Notes under the pieces: generated by a model
Database searches by the model: none
What the model was told of the DNA's origin: nothing
What the model saw: the letters and a program-made list of their open reading frames with translations, nothing else
Source: Trichobilharzia szidati
Lineage: Eukaryota > Platyhelminthes > Trematoda > Strigeidida > Schistosomatidae
NCBI GenBank assembly: GCA_944472155.2
Contig: OX235272.1
Coordinates: 80,172,020 to 80,236,019 of the forward strand
Reading direction: 5' to 3'
Length of the DNA stretch: 64,000 nt
Shown: positions 24,040 to 35,972 of the stretch, in pieces
How positions within the stretch are numbered: the first letter of the stretch is position 1
How the letters are laid out: each line of letters starts with the position of its first letter
Program-made: the position numbers and the translations under genes

Positions 24040-25620
24040 AGACTTAAACCCATGTTTAAATCAAGAGGTGTCAAGAATGCATGTGCACTATAGGAATATT
24101 GGCTGAGAACTTCTAGAAGTGCTCTTGAGAATTCCTGGCTTGGAAGAATAATTCACTAGTAATAGCTCACTGGCAACCCTAGATATCTTTTACAAGAGAG
24201 TCATTTCGTCGGGGGACACAAATAAGCACCTAAAACCTGCTCTAAAGGCAACAACTTTGTTCAAGGATCTAAAATCCAGGTTGAAACTAAGGAAACTGAG
24301 AAGGAAATTCCATATATGAGAAGAATTTGATGCATTATATCAGAAACATAGAACTCTAACGTTTTGAAGAGATATAAAGAGACATAAAATGGTGGCACAA
24401 ACTGATGAAAATAAGATCCTCAGAGCATCTCTAAAACTCAGGAACTTTGCAAGATTCTACATGAACTTTCAAATACTATTAAAGACCACAGTGTGCGCTG
24501 CTGACAACATGGAAGTATAATTTACGAAGGTCCTCAGATGATCACTGCACTCTTCAGTAAGTGGTTTTCCGATGGCAGTGATGTGCACAAGTTTTCTGTA
24601 AGGACAACCAGCTCTAATACACAAGACACTGGCTCGGCGACCAGGCCGTCAAAAGCAAACCATAGTTGTGGAAAGGACAACATATTATGTTTTATGTACA
24701 ACGAAGGCAGTATGAAAAGAGAAGTCGTGTTACGTAGAATTGTTACCCTTTGACTGAGGACTGGAACCGCCTCGATGTAGTATGGAAAAACAAATACATA
24801 TTATCTAGGCGTAAAGCAGGAGCCAAAACTGGTGTATAAAACTATAGGCCCATAGGCAAAAACGCCGGTTATATCACGGATCATGGGAATTTCAGTTAAA
24901 AACCAAACTTCAAACTACTTGCTGGAACTCAAAATTAGCAACACATGACAATGTGAACTCCTCAAAAGAAAATCATTCGCCACTTGCCATATAGGATTCA
25001 TTAGTGAAGTCAACTGTAGAAGCGATAGGAGAAAACTGGTAGGTATCTTGCATTTTGATATAACAAAGACCTTTGACAGAGTTACAAGTGGTCTGCTGGT
25101 CAGCAAACGACGCTCACTAGGGATTTGTAGTCCACTCCATAAATGAAGGTAAAATTAATAGCCGTGACAAACACAGATCACAGTGCGACTTAATAATAAT
25201 TCATATTTCGTATAAACGGGTAAGTTTACAAGAAGTGCATGCCATTTCTACAGAAGGACTTGATAAAAATGAACTGGTGGGGTGACACCACGTGACCAGT
25301 ATTCAGTGTTGAGAGGTGTGGCTGGCTCTGTCTAAGTTGCAACAGCCTTGAACCTTACCTAGTAATCTGAGGCCATATACCCCGCGAAACTGGACCTGGA
25401 GCTGAAATATTCGGTTCCTAATCAGGAATTTCTGCAGGAATGAATCCAGAATTATTCTGTACAGAGTTTATGTTCATCCACTTCCTGATTACTGCATATA
25501 CTTAGTAGCATACACATAGAGGAGGAACGGAAAGTATGAGAAGTGCGGAGATAATTCGCGCTAAATATACTCTGAACCGGAAATGGCACAAACTACTCCA
25601 CTAGGTGTGAAACCCTATGG
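24040..25620 (+). pseudogene. heavily decayed non-LTR reverse transcriptase
   Basis: Scattered across frames are NYRPIGKNAGYITDHGNFS near 24835 and FDITKTFDRVTSGLLVSK near 25060. These resemble RT motifs for the template-grip region (NYRPI) and catalytic motif A (FD-x-x-K-x-FD). Stops and frameshifts are frequent and no motif C could be fixed. The clade and borders are uncertain. Confidence 0.5.
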
Positions 25621-28175
25621 CTAGAGACATTATGGCTAAAGCGCTTGCGACTAGACTTGGTACTTGTCTATAAGCCACTAAACAACATTGTTTTTATCTT
25701 TTCTAATGGTGCTCAACTTTCAGACGATAATGGTTATAACCTGAGACACTTTAAAGTTCTAATGGTCATCGAACAATGTTAAACAGCCACCAGGCCAAGG
25801 GTATACGTGGTTAGATATGACAAGATATGGAACAGACTACTAACGGAAACGACGCAAGCAAGCTCATTAGTCTTTTTTGAAAAGACAAACAACAGTGCAG
25901 GTTCCTGTATGAGAGCTTCAGAAACCATAGGTCGATTTAATGTATGAGCTTGGAGGCTACAATTGTTTTTTTCTTGCCTCTATTCATAATTTAAAACAAA
26001 AAGGCGGCAGCCAAGATACCAGACCTGAAACAAACCAGGAGCGTTGTTGGCTTAATGTCTACCTAACACAATAAGTGAAATAAAACCTACACAGGGACAG
26101 ATTATACAAGACAAGGGTATAACTCACCACGATATAGTATGGACAAATATGCGTTTTTTGGACACCATTTACACCCCACCAACTACAGTTGGTCCTTCCG
26201 AAAAGAATGCAGTGTTATTCTATCTGTAATGGCGCGAAACTATAATAACCACAATTCCCATAAGAACAACTCGTTTTCTTTAACTTTTGAAATACTGGAT
26301 ATAAACTCACTGGTGGTAGAAATCCACGATTCACTACTTCTAACACTAATGCTTAACACATAATGATACTATGCAGAATATCTCGAAATTTTAGAGGAAT
26401 CAAATCTCATAAGAAATTGAATTTGTGTTAAGAGCTGGCTGCAAGCCGAAATTGTAGACAACAATTTACGCCAGTATTCACGTACCGAATCAGGGCCACG
26501 AGAAAAACAATAACGAAGTTTAACTTTGGGGAGATCACCAGCCAATCACGGCGGAGTTAACGTGTGGAAATATGATTCGCAGATATGTGGCTTGATTTTC
26601 TGAGAAGCGACACAAAGAGATGACGGAATAACCTTCAGCAAGAAAACAACCAATCAGAAGACATTGTTTCTCCGCTAACAATAATGTACATAAAAATGTA
26701 TAAACACCTCTTGATTTTTTCAATAAACAATCTGTCGCCTGCCCCTTGTCTTCTGTCGTTACAAATTCACTAAATCCCAATTGTGGACAAGCTGTAATAT
26801 GCATCTGAATGTCCATTCATATGCTGGTTATGCTGGTGGGTCACATGTGGTTGTTCACGTTAGAAACGTATACGACAACATAAATAAATAGTTTCTCAAC
26901 ACATATACCTATTTAATTGGTGAATGGTGACTATCAGTGGAATCCGGAACGCGCACTTCCTCCTATCTGGGACTCGTCATCTGGATGTACCTGCATTCCC
27001 CAGTGAGTGATGATGTTCCCACCGAGGCTCAATTAAACATAAACCTATTGTTTATCCAATGTTATAACTTTTGGTAGCTTGTAACGTACACTTTGAAACA
27101 TCTTCAGACATGTAACGACTGCTGTTCATACAAACAAACTTGATTATATGCACATGGAAACAACTGTTTGCACATAAAAAGTTTGTTTATTGCTACTGAG
27201 TGTAATATTTGTATAATCTACGTTTATTATGTGTGAACTTCTAAAGTATATCCGGACTACCGTCTGAAAACTACGATTGCGTCATATACTTTCACCATTT
27301 GTAGCCATTTAGTAATTCTTGTAAAGCGACGTTCCTCATGAGTTGTAATATGAAAATAAATATTATCACTCATTTCCGGATCTTCTCAGTTTCGTATTTT
27401 GAGGGCAGGAAAACAGCGATAATTCAGTATATGTATGCTTTCCTGTGATCTAGGTGTAAATATTTAATGCTATCCGGAAAATGATAACTGAGGCGATTTA
27501 AAACGGCAATCGGACCGTAGCAAATACTAGTATATTTAGGGACTCATTCTGTCAGTTAAGGTGCTTGTTGAGCTAACTAGGTACCGTTAACAAATAATCG
27601 AATGTAATAAGTTCGCCTGCTGAATTTTGTATCTTCAACCGAATTAGTACACCAAAACAATAAGAGAATGCTTTAAGTGCTAAATAATGCCGATGTCGGT
27701 CATCGACTCCATGAAATTATTCTTCGCAAGCGGAACTATGAGGATCCCACAACAATAAAGGCCAGAAGTAGACTTTTTCTGTGCACTAGTTGTAAATAAG
27801 TGGTCTTCTAGTGATCTGACTTTTTAAGGTAATCAGCGCGCATAAATTCGGGTGGCGTTTATTCTGGTGATTTTCTTCCACTTTTTGTCTAACTCAGACA
27901 CACAAAAGCAAATTCAAAGATAAACATCACTGAAGTTTGGTGGAATTCATACAGTACAACAAAGTACAGGAACAGTGAATATTGTGGCTTCATATTCATC
28001 CCTGAGCTACGGGCATTCATGATCATTTAAGTGGACCAGTTAATGTCACCGCTTGAAGAAATATGACCTTGGCTTCAACTAAAATACCGCTGGTCATTGC
28101 TGTGTAAAAAACTATTCAGCCAGAACGTCAGTTTCTCAATGCATCTCCATAAAAAATAAGAATATAATATTATTT
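25621..28175. other. no gene recognised
   Basis: Short frames only, with no recognisable motif, RNA gene or well-defined repeat. Confidence 0.4.
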
Positions 28176-28179
28176 AACT

Positions 28180-28454
28180 TGTAGTGACTTGTTTTATTAC
28201 TCATCATCGCAGTATACTTTCACTATGTAATTGTACTTTGATTTGTTTATTACTCTAAATCTTGCATGTTAACAATTGATACTTTTGTACTCGCTCGATT
28301 TTTGAATTTTGATTGCTGCAATAATACACTATCGTATTCCTTCGCAAGTGCCTTTTGAATTACGTTGTGGACGTCGAGTAATCACAACGTTAGCACACAA
28401 TTATAAACGCGAGGAAGTACTAGGATAGTTTAGTCAAAATATAGCAGCACAACA
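28180..28454 (+). repeat. 5' LTR
   Basis: Starts TGTAGTGACTTG and ends AGCAGCACAACA. It has the same length as the 3' copy and differs from it only at TT versus CC near base 10, pointing to recent insertion. Confidence 0.88.
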
Positions 28455-28575
28455 ATTGGTGAGCCCGACATAGCTGATTGATGGACTACATCATTTCGAA
28501 GTATACACAGTGGAATAAATCATCTTTGCCATCGCATTAACTTTTATAACTTCATAACATTTGGATGCATAATTG

Positions 28576-29368
28576 CTGATATTTCTACTAAAAGTACCTC
28601 CGGACCTGGCGGCACAGCGACTGCTATCGCAGTTCATCCTGATACTCAAGCAGCTGTAGCAGCTGGCTGTTATGCAACACCTCAACTCCAGTTCTCTGTC
28701 CTCAAGCTTCAGCATTGTCTACAGGTGTTCAAACACTCTTACAATGGTCTGTAACTCCATTTACTCAAGCCGGTCCTACAGCTGTTCAATTACAACAGTT
28801 TACCCAATCACCTCAACAACAACAGATTCAAGCACAAGCTCATCAGTTACAACCAGCTCAACAGCAAGCTTATATCCAACAACATCAGCAACAAGCAACA
28901 ATGATGGCAACTGACGTCTCTGTCAGTGGTCAACCTGGTACTGTAGCTGCATGCTCCTATGCTACTCCCCAGTTTATCGCTCTGGTACCAAAAGCTCCAT
29001 TAAAAGTCATGACTGTTGGTCCTAACGGCCAGTTGATTCAAATCACTGGTATACTACAGTTTATGCCCACTGCTTCTGTTGGAATGCCTATCAATCAACC
29101 AACTTCTACTTTCCAACCTCAGCAAACATCAATTCAAGTTACTCCTCAACGCCGAGTAACAACACCCCAGCAACAACAACATACTGACGGACGTTCACTT
29201 TCAACTGTATCAGCAGCAGCAGCTACTGCTGCACTCTTCTCTGGCACAGCCATCTCTTCTTGTACAATTCCACTTGTACAACCAGCTTTCATGGAAATAG
29301 AGGTAACTGAATGTTTACCCAAGTCATTCCCATACTTCCTTATTACTATACTATTAACTGTATGTTAA
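28576..29368 (+). pseudogene. glutamine-rich host-like coding sequence inside LTR element
   Basis: The first part (about 28590-28695) reads STSGPGGTATAIAVHPDTQ and AAVAAGCYATPQLQF. A single-base-type frameshift near 28700 shifts the frame, after which 28715-29368 reads on with Q-rich runs (QLQQFTQSPQQQQIQAQAHQ), FIALVPKAPLKVMTVGPNGQ and an alanine run near 29215. Such composition is typical of activation or scaffold regions of nuclear regulators, but no DNA-binding or other domain is visible and I do not recognise the parent gene. The coding character stops near 29300 at GAG|GTAACT, which looks like a splice donor. The segment may have been captured as an exon plus flanking intron. Confidence 0.6.
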
Positions 29369-29600
29369 GATATAAATCTATTCTGTAACTCCTTACAATA
29401 ACAACCTCATTATTATTCTAATAATAACTTTCTGCTTTTATTGTTACATGTTGCACAACTTTCTAAACATTTTGGTTCGTTTCAATGTTGTTAACATTTT
29501 CGAATATATACAGTTATAATCGAACCTCAGAAAACTAAAAAGCCTCAATTCGGTTTTCATATTTTTTTTGTCCTTGTAATTTACAATATCATTCCGAATA

Positions 29601-29640
29601 CAGGTAAACTTCATTTACCTGCATTCTACGGAGGGGCTAT
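29601..29640 (+). promoter_or_regulatory. hairpin and polypurine-tract-like site before 3' LTR
   Basis: CAGGTAAA and TTTACCTG (29601-29608 and 29614-29621) form a perfect 8-bp stem with a 5-nt loop. The purine-rich ACGGAGGGGCTAT at 29628-29640 abuts the 3' LTR, where a plus-strand primer is expected. Confidence 0.5.
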
Positions 29641-29915
29641 TGTAGTGACCCGTTTTATTACTCATCATCGCAGTATACTTTCACTATGTAATTGTACTTT
29701 GATTTGTTTATTACTCTAAATCTTGCATGTTAACAATTGATACTTTTGTACTCGCTCGATTTTTGAATTTTGATTGCTGCAATAATACACTATCGTATTC
29801 CTTCGCAAGTGCCTTTTGAATTACGTTGTGGACGTCGAGTAATCACAACGTTAGCACACAATTATAAACGCGAGGAAGTACTAGGATAGTTTAGTCAAAA
29901 TATAGCAGCACAACA
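29641..29915 (+). repeat. 3' LTR
   Basis: 275 bp, same ends as the 5' LTR (TGTAGTGAC...CACAACA), followed by the AACT duplication. Confidence 0.88.
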
Positions 29916-29919
29916 AACT

Positions 29920-32900
29920 TCTTTGCCTACATCATCGTGATGTGATGGACAAGCTGCTCTCAACTCAACCTAACTAACGAAAAGAGGACACGAAACCTAC
30001 GGAAGAGCAAGACAATTGAGAGTTTATTAGATTATGTCAATTCTATATTACGCAGCCACCACATGCCTGTTCCTTCAGATAGGTGATTGTCGAGTGCCTT
30101 CTTCAATATCTGTTATTAAAGAAACACAAACGGATAATTCAGGACGAAGTATCCGAAACTCAGCTGGTTTCGCGAAATTTCTGGATCCTTCACGACGTTA
30201 AATATCTTATCTACACGGGATAGAAGCGTCAAATAATTACAGGATACGTGGATCAAGATAAGTGAAAAAACAAAATCATGTAACGAAGTCAAATTTGTGC
30301 ACAGAATCCACATCCACTGTACGTACACCCACATCTGTGGACCACAGTTTGATGTGCAGTTCACCAAGAAAATCAGGATTTAAAACTGTAGACCTGCAAT
30401 CTCCTTCGTGTTGAGGATTCTGTGTGAGATAACCACCGAAACGTCCAGCCAAGATCCCACTTCAGTCACGTCTAGGAGAAGACATGAATTTAAGATTTCT
30501 TGAACTGAACTGCTGGTTTAATTGATAATGAAAAATTTCAATAATTCACTACCATACACAGAAACATTTAGCTCTGCAATAACCTTCAAAATCAGGTTAC
30601 ATTCAGAAAAATTCCTTTACTTCATCACATAAAGCACAGTATGTGTAATGCTCAAACCAATCATTTTCGACAATTTTACTATGACAAAAACACAAGGAAA
30701 TATTTCGCCGTCAGTACCCTTGAAGCCACGTTTACACCCAGTTCCATTTGAAATAACACATATGAGAAATCCACTGACCGCTCAGCCACCATTCTCTGCT
30801 TCAGTGTATAACCAGAATGCTGGGATTGCAGTTTAATCATACTGCTGGTTGGTTCCATAGCCTGATTCATTTAAACTGGTGGCAAAGCTGCTGTTGGAAA
30901 CGCTCCGACTAATGAGGAGAGGATGTAGTAACTTTAGGGATGTATTTATCTGAAAATAATATGGAAGGTATACGGTGGTGCACAATGGCAACGCCTTTCC
31001 GCCTCGAAAATGCAGTTGTCCACAACGTGTCTTCGCTGCTCTCCATCAGTAAGAATAGGCAAATTCATAATTGGAAGCAAAATCGCTGAAGCACAATGAA
31101 ATCAATGGATTTCTTTGGTCTCCTACATACTTTACGGGTTTGTGTCAAATAGCCGTGGTTCTGTTTTCAGCAGCTTCTCTGGATCGACCCTAAAACACTG
31201 ATACATATGTTAGCTGCATCATATCATGGACATTTCAGAAAGTGGAGGAATTCGATGGGTACACCGGATACACCATATGCAAGCGAAGGTATTCATCCTG
31301 TAACTCTTATTGTACTTGCTGAGCTTAGACCAAATCTAAACAACGAACTGACATTGCAAAATACGAAATGTATTTCCGGATCAGAAATGCAGAGTGGTGA
31401 TGTTTGCTCAGCTATCCAGAGTGCACTTACGAACAACCAGATGTGACATGATAGTGTGCCAAATGACGGGGTTGCTTGACTGCATTCCCTGAGCTTAGAT
31501 AGTGAAGGTGAACATCCAGTGTTGAGTGGTGAAAGCTGTAGAGTGGTAGTTCTGGGGAATTATTCAGCGCTATACTCTGTTAAAATCATGTCAAAGGCAA
31601 AGGATAGACAATCGTAGTTTTAATGTAATAAATGTATGGAATTGGTGAAGAAGAAAGAGATTAGAAGTTCCATAAATGATATTATTCACTATGTTTCCTC
31701 GAATATGGTGAGTCAGACCTTAAAATATATCTTTGAATTCCTAAAGCCTCGGCACTGTGTAACAGATGAGTTCTGCTTCTGTCTGAAAAACTCAATTTAA
31801 TATGACAAATTTTAATGAAAACACTTTTACTATCCACTTGGGGACCACTGTCGATCCACGAACGAAAGTCATCACCAGTGAGCTTTTTAAGTTGCCAATC
31901 TGTCCACTCTTCGTAGCTTACGCCACAAAGTCAGCTAAATCGTTGAATTCACATAACAGTTACACAACCAGTCAATTAATCTCTTACCTGAACAGTGATG
32001 TTTAATCGGATAGAAACAACAGTTAAGAGTGATGGTATTTCGCACTCAAATTGAAATGCTACGCAACAAGTGATAGTTCAGATATTTTTTTCACGATATT
32101 CAATGCACCAACTATTATGTTCCACCAATATATAACAACTTTAAATCATAAGGTACATGTAAAGGCTTAGTAATATATTAGTAACAGAGTAGAAGTTAAC
32201 CAAGCAATCAGAAAGAATGCACCTAAAAACCAAAATTTATTTACAGAATGAAAGGCGATCGAAATAGTAAATATTCACTAAAAATACACAAAACTGCTTT
32301 CATAAAAGTTTCATATGCGTGGATAAACGAGGTATAGAAACACTTAAAATACAATGACTGAATTATAGATTCTCTTTATGGCTCTGAACAGTGTTTGGAG
32401 CAAAACTTCCCCATGTCCTCATTAGATTGAAACTCCTTTCTAAGTGCCATTGCCTTCACCTTACTGCATACTTGGTTCATGTATCTTTTGATAAATTTTA
32501 TAGGGTAATGCATTTGTAGGGGACTGTCTGGAGCAAGTTCACTAACATAACAAATATGCGAATAAAAATCCAAATCATTGAGAGTACAATGCAACAATAT
32601 ATTATCAAAATGCAGTAATGAGTGATATCAATTAATAGGTTACTTGGATATGTTGTTAAAGTCCATTACTACAAATTATTTATATAGTCCACAGAAGCGT
32701 TGACTATTGGAATTGTGTCTCCTGATAGAAGCCGTGTCCCGGTTGCAGAGTTGTTTTCGGATAAGGATAATAGGTTCCTTCAATAAATCCAAAGTATACA
32801 ACACGGTTTGAGTGGAGTGGGTAGACAGAAATGGCCAGAGAGAAGGCGGAGCTACCAACAGTATAGTGTATTTCAAATTGCACTCGGAAGTTATATCTAT

Positions 32901-33329
32901 TTAAACATAGATCGTTTTAAACAAGAGTCATGTACAGTGTTTCTAATTTCAACATCTAACCAAAAAGTGTACAATCATATGGTTACGTACTCCACACATT
33001 CCTGTCACCATATTATGGGTGCAGCATAATTTACCTTCTCAGGAATCATAGCTGCAGATGTTTGTCTCTCTGTTGGTGAGGCATCTGATCAAACCTTTTA
33101 GCGAATGGGTACGAAAGTGAAGAAATACATATACTATCCTACATAAAACTCCTTTCGTGAGTGAAATGTCGCCTGTTATAAGCAACAGGATATCCAGAAA
33201 ATATAATTTTTTAAATATTTCTCTTTTAGCTGTTTTTTGTTTCACTGGAATAGGCTCATTGATTCCTAAAATAACGTCTCAGTTCATATATTCCAAACAC
33301 TGGCTAACAACTTTTACTTTGATAAAATC
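29920..33329. other. no gene recognised
   Basis: Short frames only. A minus-strand reading near 32450-32540 contains YPIKFIKRYMN, faintly like a PLE linker motif, but nothing around it supports an element. Confidence 0.4.
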
Positions 33330-34440
33330 TCACAGTGTCATTCTTTATCTGTAAAAGTAGGCTTAGTTAAGTGTCTAACAAACCGAGCAATAGCACTAAG
33401 CAGTACACCAAAAAACCTAAATGATGAAATGAAACAGATAGAAGAAGCGTTGCTATTAAATAACTATCCTGTAAAATTCATTAGGAAGATCAAAAAAGAT
33501 CAAAATAAAAATAATGGGGAAACTAGTAATGATAACAAAAAAGAGAGAATATAGGGCATCTACTGTTATACCATATAAGGAGGGGACATATGAGGCTCTG
33601 GGTAGGATTCTCAATAAAGCAGGAATTAGGGTGGCATTCAAACCTACAAACTAACTCAGGGACAAACTCTGGAGGCCAAAGGACCCAGTGGATCCAGTTG
33701 AACAAAATAATATAATTTACAAAATACCTTGCAATGACTGTGAATTAAGTTAACCATATAGGTCAAACTAGTAGATCTGGGTTAGTCAAATTGTCAGAAC
33801 CTAAGAATTTAGCTAAGGTTAGAATGATTGGTCCCACGAAGCTCAGAGATTGCACTGCGTGCATTAACACAAAACCACACAATCGGGTGAGTGAGACAAA
33901 GTCAAAATTCTAAAAAGTAATATTGATAGGTGGAGAGAGAGATTGATCACTGAATCCTGGTTCATCGAGTCTACATCCAACACATGCAGCAGAAATGACT
34001 CAACGCAAATACCAGAGATACGGAAGATATTATTACCACCAGTCAAATCAAAGGAGGATAATAAATAATCTTAAAATTCTATTTCAATTCACATACATTA
34101 TGACATTCAAACAAGTTACTCATTTTGAATATAAAGAATATAAAGACTCTTATTTCCCATCTGATTGTATTTGATTGATAACATTGATATTGTTTTTGAA
34201 TGCACATTATCTTATATTGAATTCTATTCAAATGTCTAATTAATTTCACTCATGTATATAAATGAAGCAAGAAAGTTGTGTGAGTGACTTGATATGATTA
34301 TGAGGAATAAACTGTGCTCCAAACCTGGTCATCAGTGAATATTACTGTATAACACTGTGAGACTTTATCAAAATAAATTTTATCCATAATAGAATTATAC
34401 TCTACCACAGTGCACAAGTTCTCTTCTTATACCTCTGGCT
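33330..34440 (+). mobile_element. Penelope-like element, C-terminal and 3' UTR part (decayed)
   Basis: Reads VGLVKCLTNRAIAL and LLLNNYPVKFIRKI (the post-RT linker), then VAFKPTN, NNIIYKIPCNDCEL (GIY-YIG region) and RWRERLITES with its SNTCSRNDST-like follow-on, across several stops and frameshifts. The 3' UTR up to CTTCTTATA at about 34425 matches the nested PLE at 10331-10965. This copy keeps sequence 5' of the VAFKPTN point where the nested copy begins, so it shows that the other is truncated. Confidence 0.8.
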
Positions 34441-34672
34441 AATAAACACTCATCATCTGGACAAAACAAGAAGAGCATATTGATCAGGATCAAATGACAT
34501 GATTATATTTCGACTGGACACTAGTAACTAGTGTGACGTGTCTAGTCCTTTCTTTGGTTCAGACTCAATTCTGTCAGTTAGGTTTGCAAGGTGGCCACCA
34601 TTCTAGATAGCTCGCCATCACGGTGAACATTGATTTGATGATACTAGATAGTTGGAGGCAATCGGCAGGAAT

Positions 34673-34715
34673 CCTTGGACCTAGGTTTCGTGCTAGTTGG
34701 CACTCATCAGCAAGG
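34673..34715 (-). ncRNA. hammerhead ribozyme, type I, all core bases intact
   Basis: Minus strand 5'-3': stem I CCTTG, core CTGATGA, stem II GTGC-CAACTA-GCAC, core GAA, stem III ACCTAGGT (self-complementary, minimal), cleavage triplet GTC, stem I CAAGG. All conserved positions (C3, U4, G5, A6, G8, A9, G12, A13, A14, the A15.1-U16.1 pair and C17) are present. Cleavage is predicted after the C opposite 34678. The tiny stem III suggests weak activity as a monomer. Confidence 0.88.
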
Positions 34716-34852
34716 CGTATCTGTAACCCTTCTGAGATTCAAACTCGCGTCACCCAGTGCTGCAGTCAAAGACGTTACCGCTGGGTTACTCGGGCCAGCG
34801 ATTGACCTCCTGTAGGACTGTAGTGGGTACTTTGATTGGACACTAGTTACTA

Positions 34853-34883
34853 GTGCCAACTAGCACGAAACCTAGGTCCAAGG
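34853..34883 (+). ncRNA. partial hammerhead ribozyme, core lost
   Basis: Stem II GTGC-CAACTA-GCAC, GAA, ACCTAGGT, C and CAAGG are all kept, but the seven bases where CTGATGA should be read GTTACTA, so it cannot cleave. Confidence 0.8.
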
Positions 34884-34919
34884 GTTCCTGCCGATTACCT
34901 CCAACTATCTAAAATGATT

Positions 34920-35970
34920 ATATTCCGTTGGTTCTTGTCAGTTGTATGCAACCATGCATCATTTGATATCAGTATACAAAATATTCAAATACTGTAGTTG
35001 TTGTCGATGGAAAGTTATAAATACATAAGAGTCCGGTCAAGTATATATTTTCAAAACGAAGTATAATTAAAATAACAACATCAACGAAGAGAATCACAAT
35101 TAAATAGCCTAAAGTATGTTTACCAAGGTAAGGCATGATCAATAATGGTTTCGTTTCCGGATGCATAAATTAGGTTTCAGTCGTTTAATGGTAATCGCCT
35201 CAGCAATTTGTAGCAATCTAATGCTGTCTTGAAATTTATTTGCAATAAAAGGATTTTAATGCATTGGTTTTATGACTGCTGTTTGACAGGTTTTGGGAGC
35301 AAGTTCTTTGTAATATGCTCACGCATTGAAACGTTAGAAGACGGAGACTTAGCAAAGGAATTCATTATAATAAAGGCTCTTACAATTCACAAAGAATGTA
35401 AAGCAAAACGCTGTTGGTATCTCTATAGAGCCAAATAATGTATACCTTATTTTCAACACACCATCTGCACAGGTCTTCATGTTGTGGTACTTCTGGACTT
35501 CATATTGTGTTTCCTTGTGTGCCTTTCACGTCTCCCATGTATCTCCGTAACACTGTATCATTTACCTTCTCTTAAATTAAATGCATCTCCCTGCTATTTG
35601 ATATTTTTATACCGTTGAGTGTCTCTTTATATACTATGGATAGATCTTATCAATAGCACTGGCCACAACATACGCTAACAAATCCTTCTTTCCGTTTGTT
35701 CGATGTATGTTCATGGTTGTAGGCAGCTGATAAGAACTAGCGAAATATAGTTATGTCATTTTATCCCGCTCAATGTGTTCCTCTTTATTTGTTCAAATTT
35801 ATTTAGGGGAAAGGATTTTATGAAACCCCTTATCAAACTGTAAGACCAGTTGAGAACTAGAAGTTAGAAGAAGGAAATTATATTCGTAAGAAATTCAAAC
35901 CATACAGTAAATGAATAAATTACTCAACAACAATACTATTTAGAAAAAGTAATGTTTAAGTTCGCTGTTA
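34920..35970. other. no gene recognised
   Basis: No coding, RNA or repeat signal that I can support. Confidence 0.4.
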
Positions 35971-35972
35971 CG

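Larger units (their letters stand above)
28176..29919 (+). mobile_element. compact LTR element with host-like cargo
   Basis: Two 275-bp direct repeats (28180-28454 and 29641-29915), starting TGTAGTGAC and ending CACAACA, differ at only two bases seen here. Both are bordered by AACT (28176-28179 and 29916-29919), a 4-bp target duplication. Right after the 5' LTR comes ATTGGTGAGCCCGACA, in the place of a tRNA primer site. Just before the 3' LTR is a purine-rich ACGGAGGGGCTAT. The 1.19-kb interior has no gag, protease, RT or integrase but holds glutamine/threonine-rich coding sequence. It must have been mobilised in trans. Confidence 0.85.
34646..34910. mobile_element. Sm-alpha-like hammerhead retroposon, inverted pair
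   Basis: Two 59-bp arms (34646-34704 and 34852-34910) are inverted copies with about two or three mismatches. Between them, on the minus strand, lies a tRNA-like Pol III region (AACCCAGCGGTAACG as A box, GAGTTTGAATCTC as B box). The minus copy holds a complete hammerhead and the plus copy lacks the first half of the ribozyme core. Layout (Pol III promoter, then ribozyme) matches schistosome Sm-alpha SINE-like retroposons. Confidence 0.8.

Noticed and set aside
32376..32597. Minus-strand reading with YPIKFIKRYMN, like a PLE linker
   Set aside because: Neighbouring PLE motifs are absent, so one short match is not enough.
34623..34805. Short protein-coding frame
   Set aside because: Entirely within the hammerhead retroposon.
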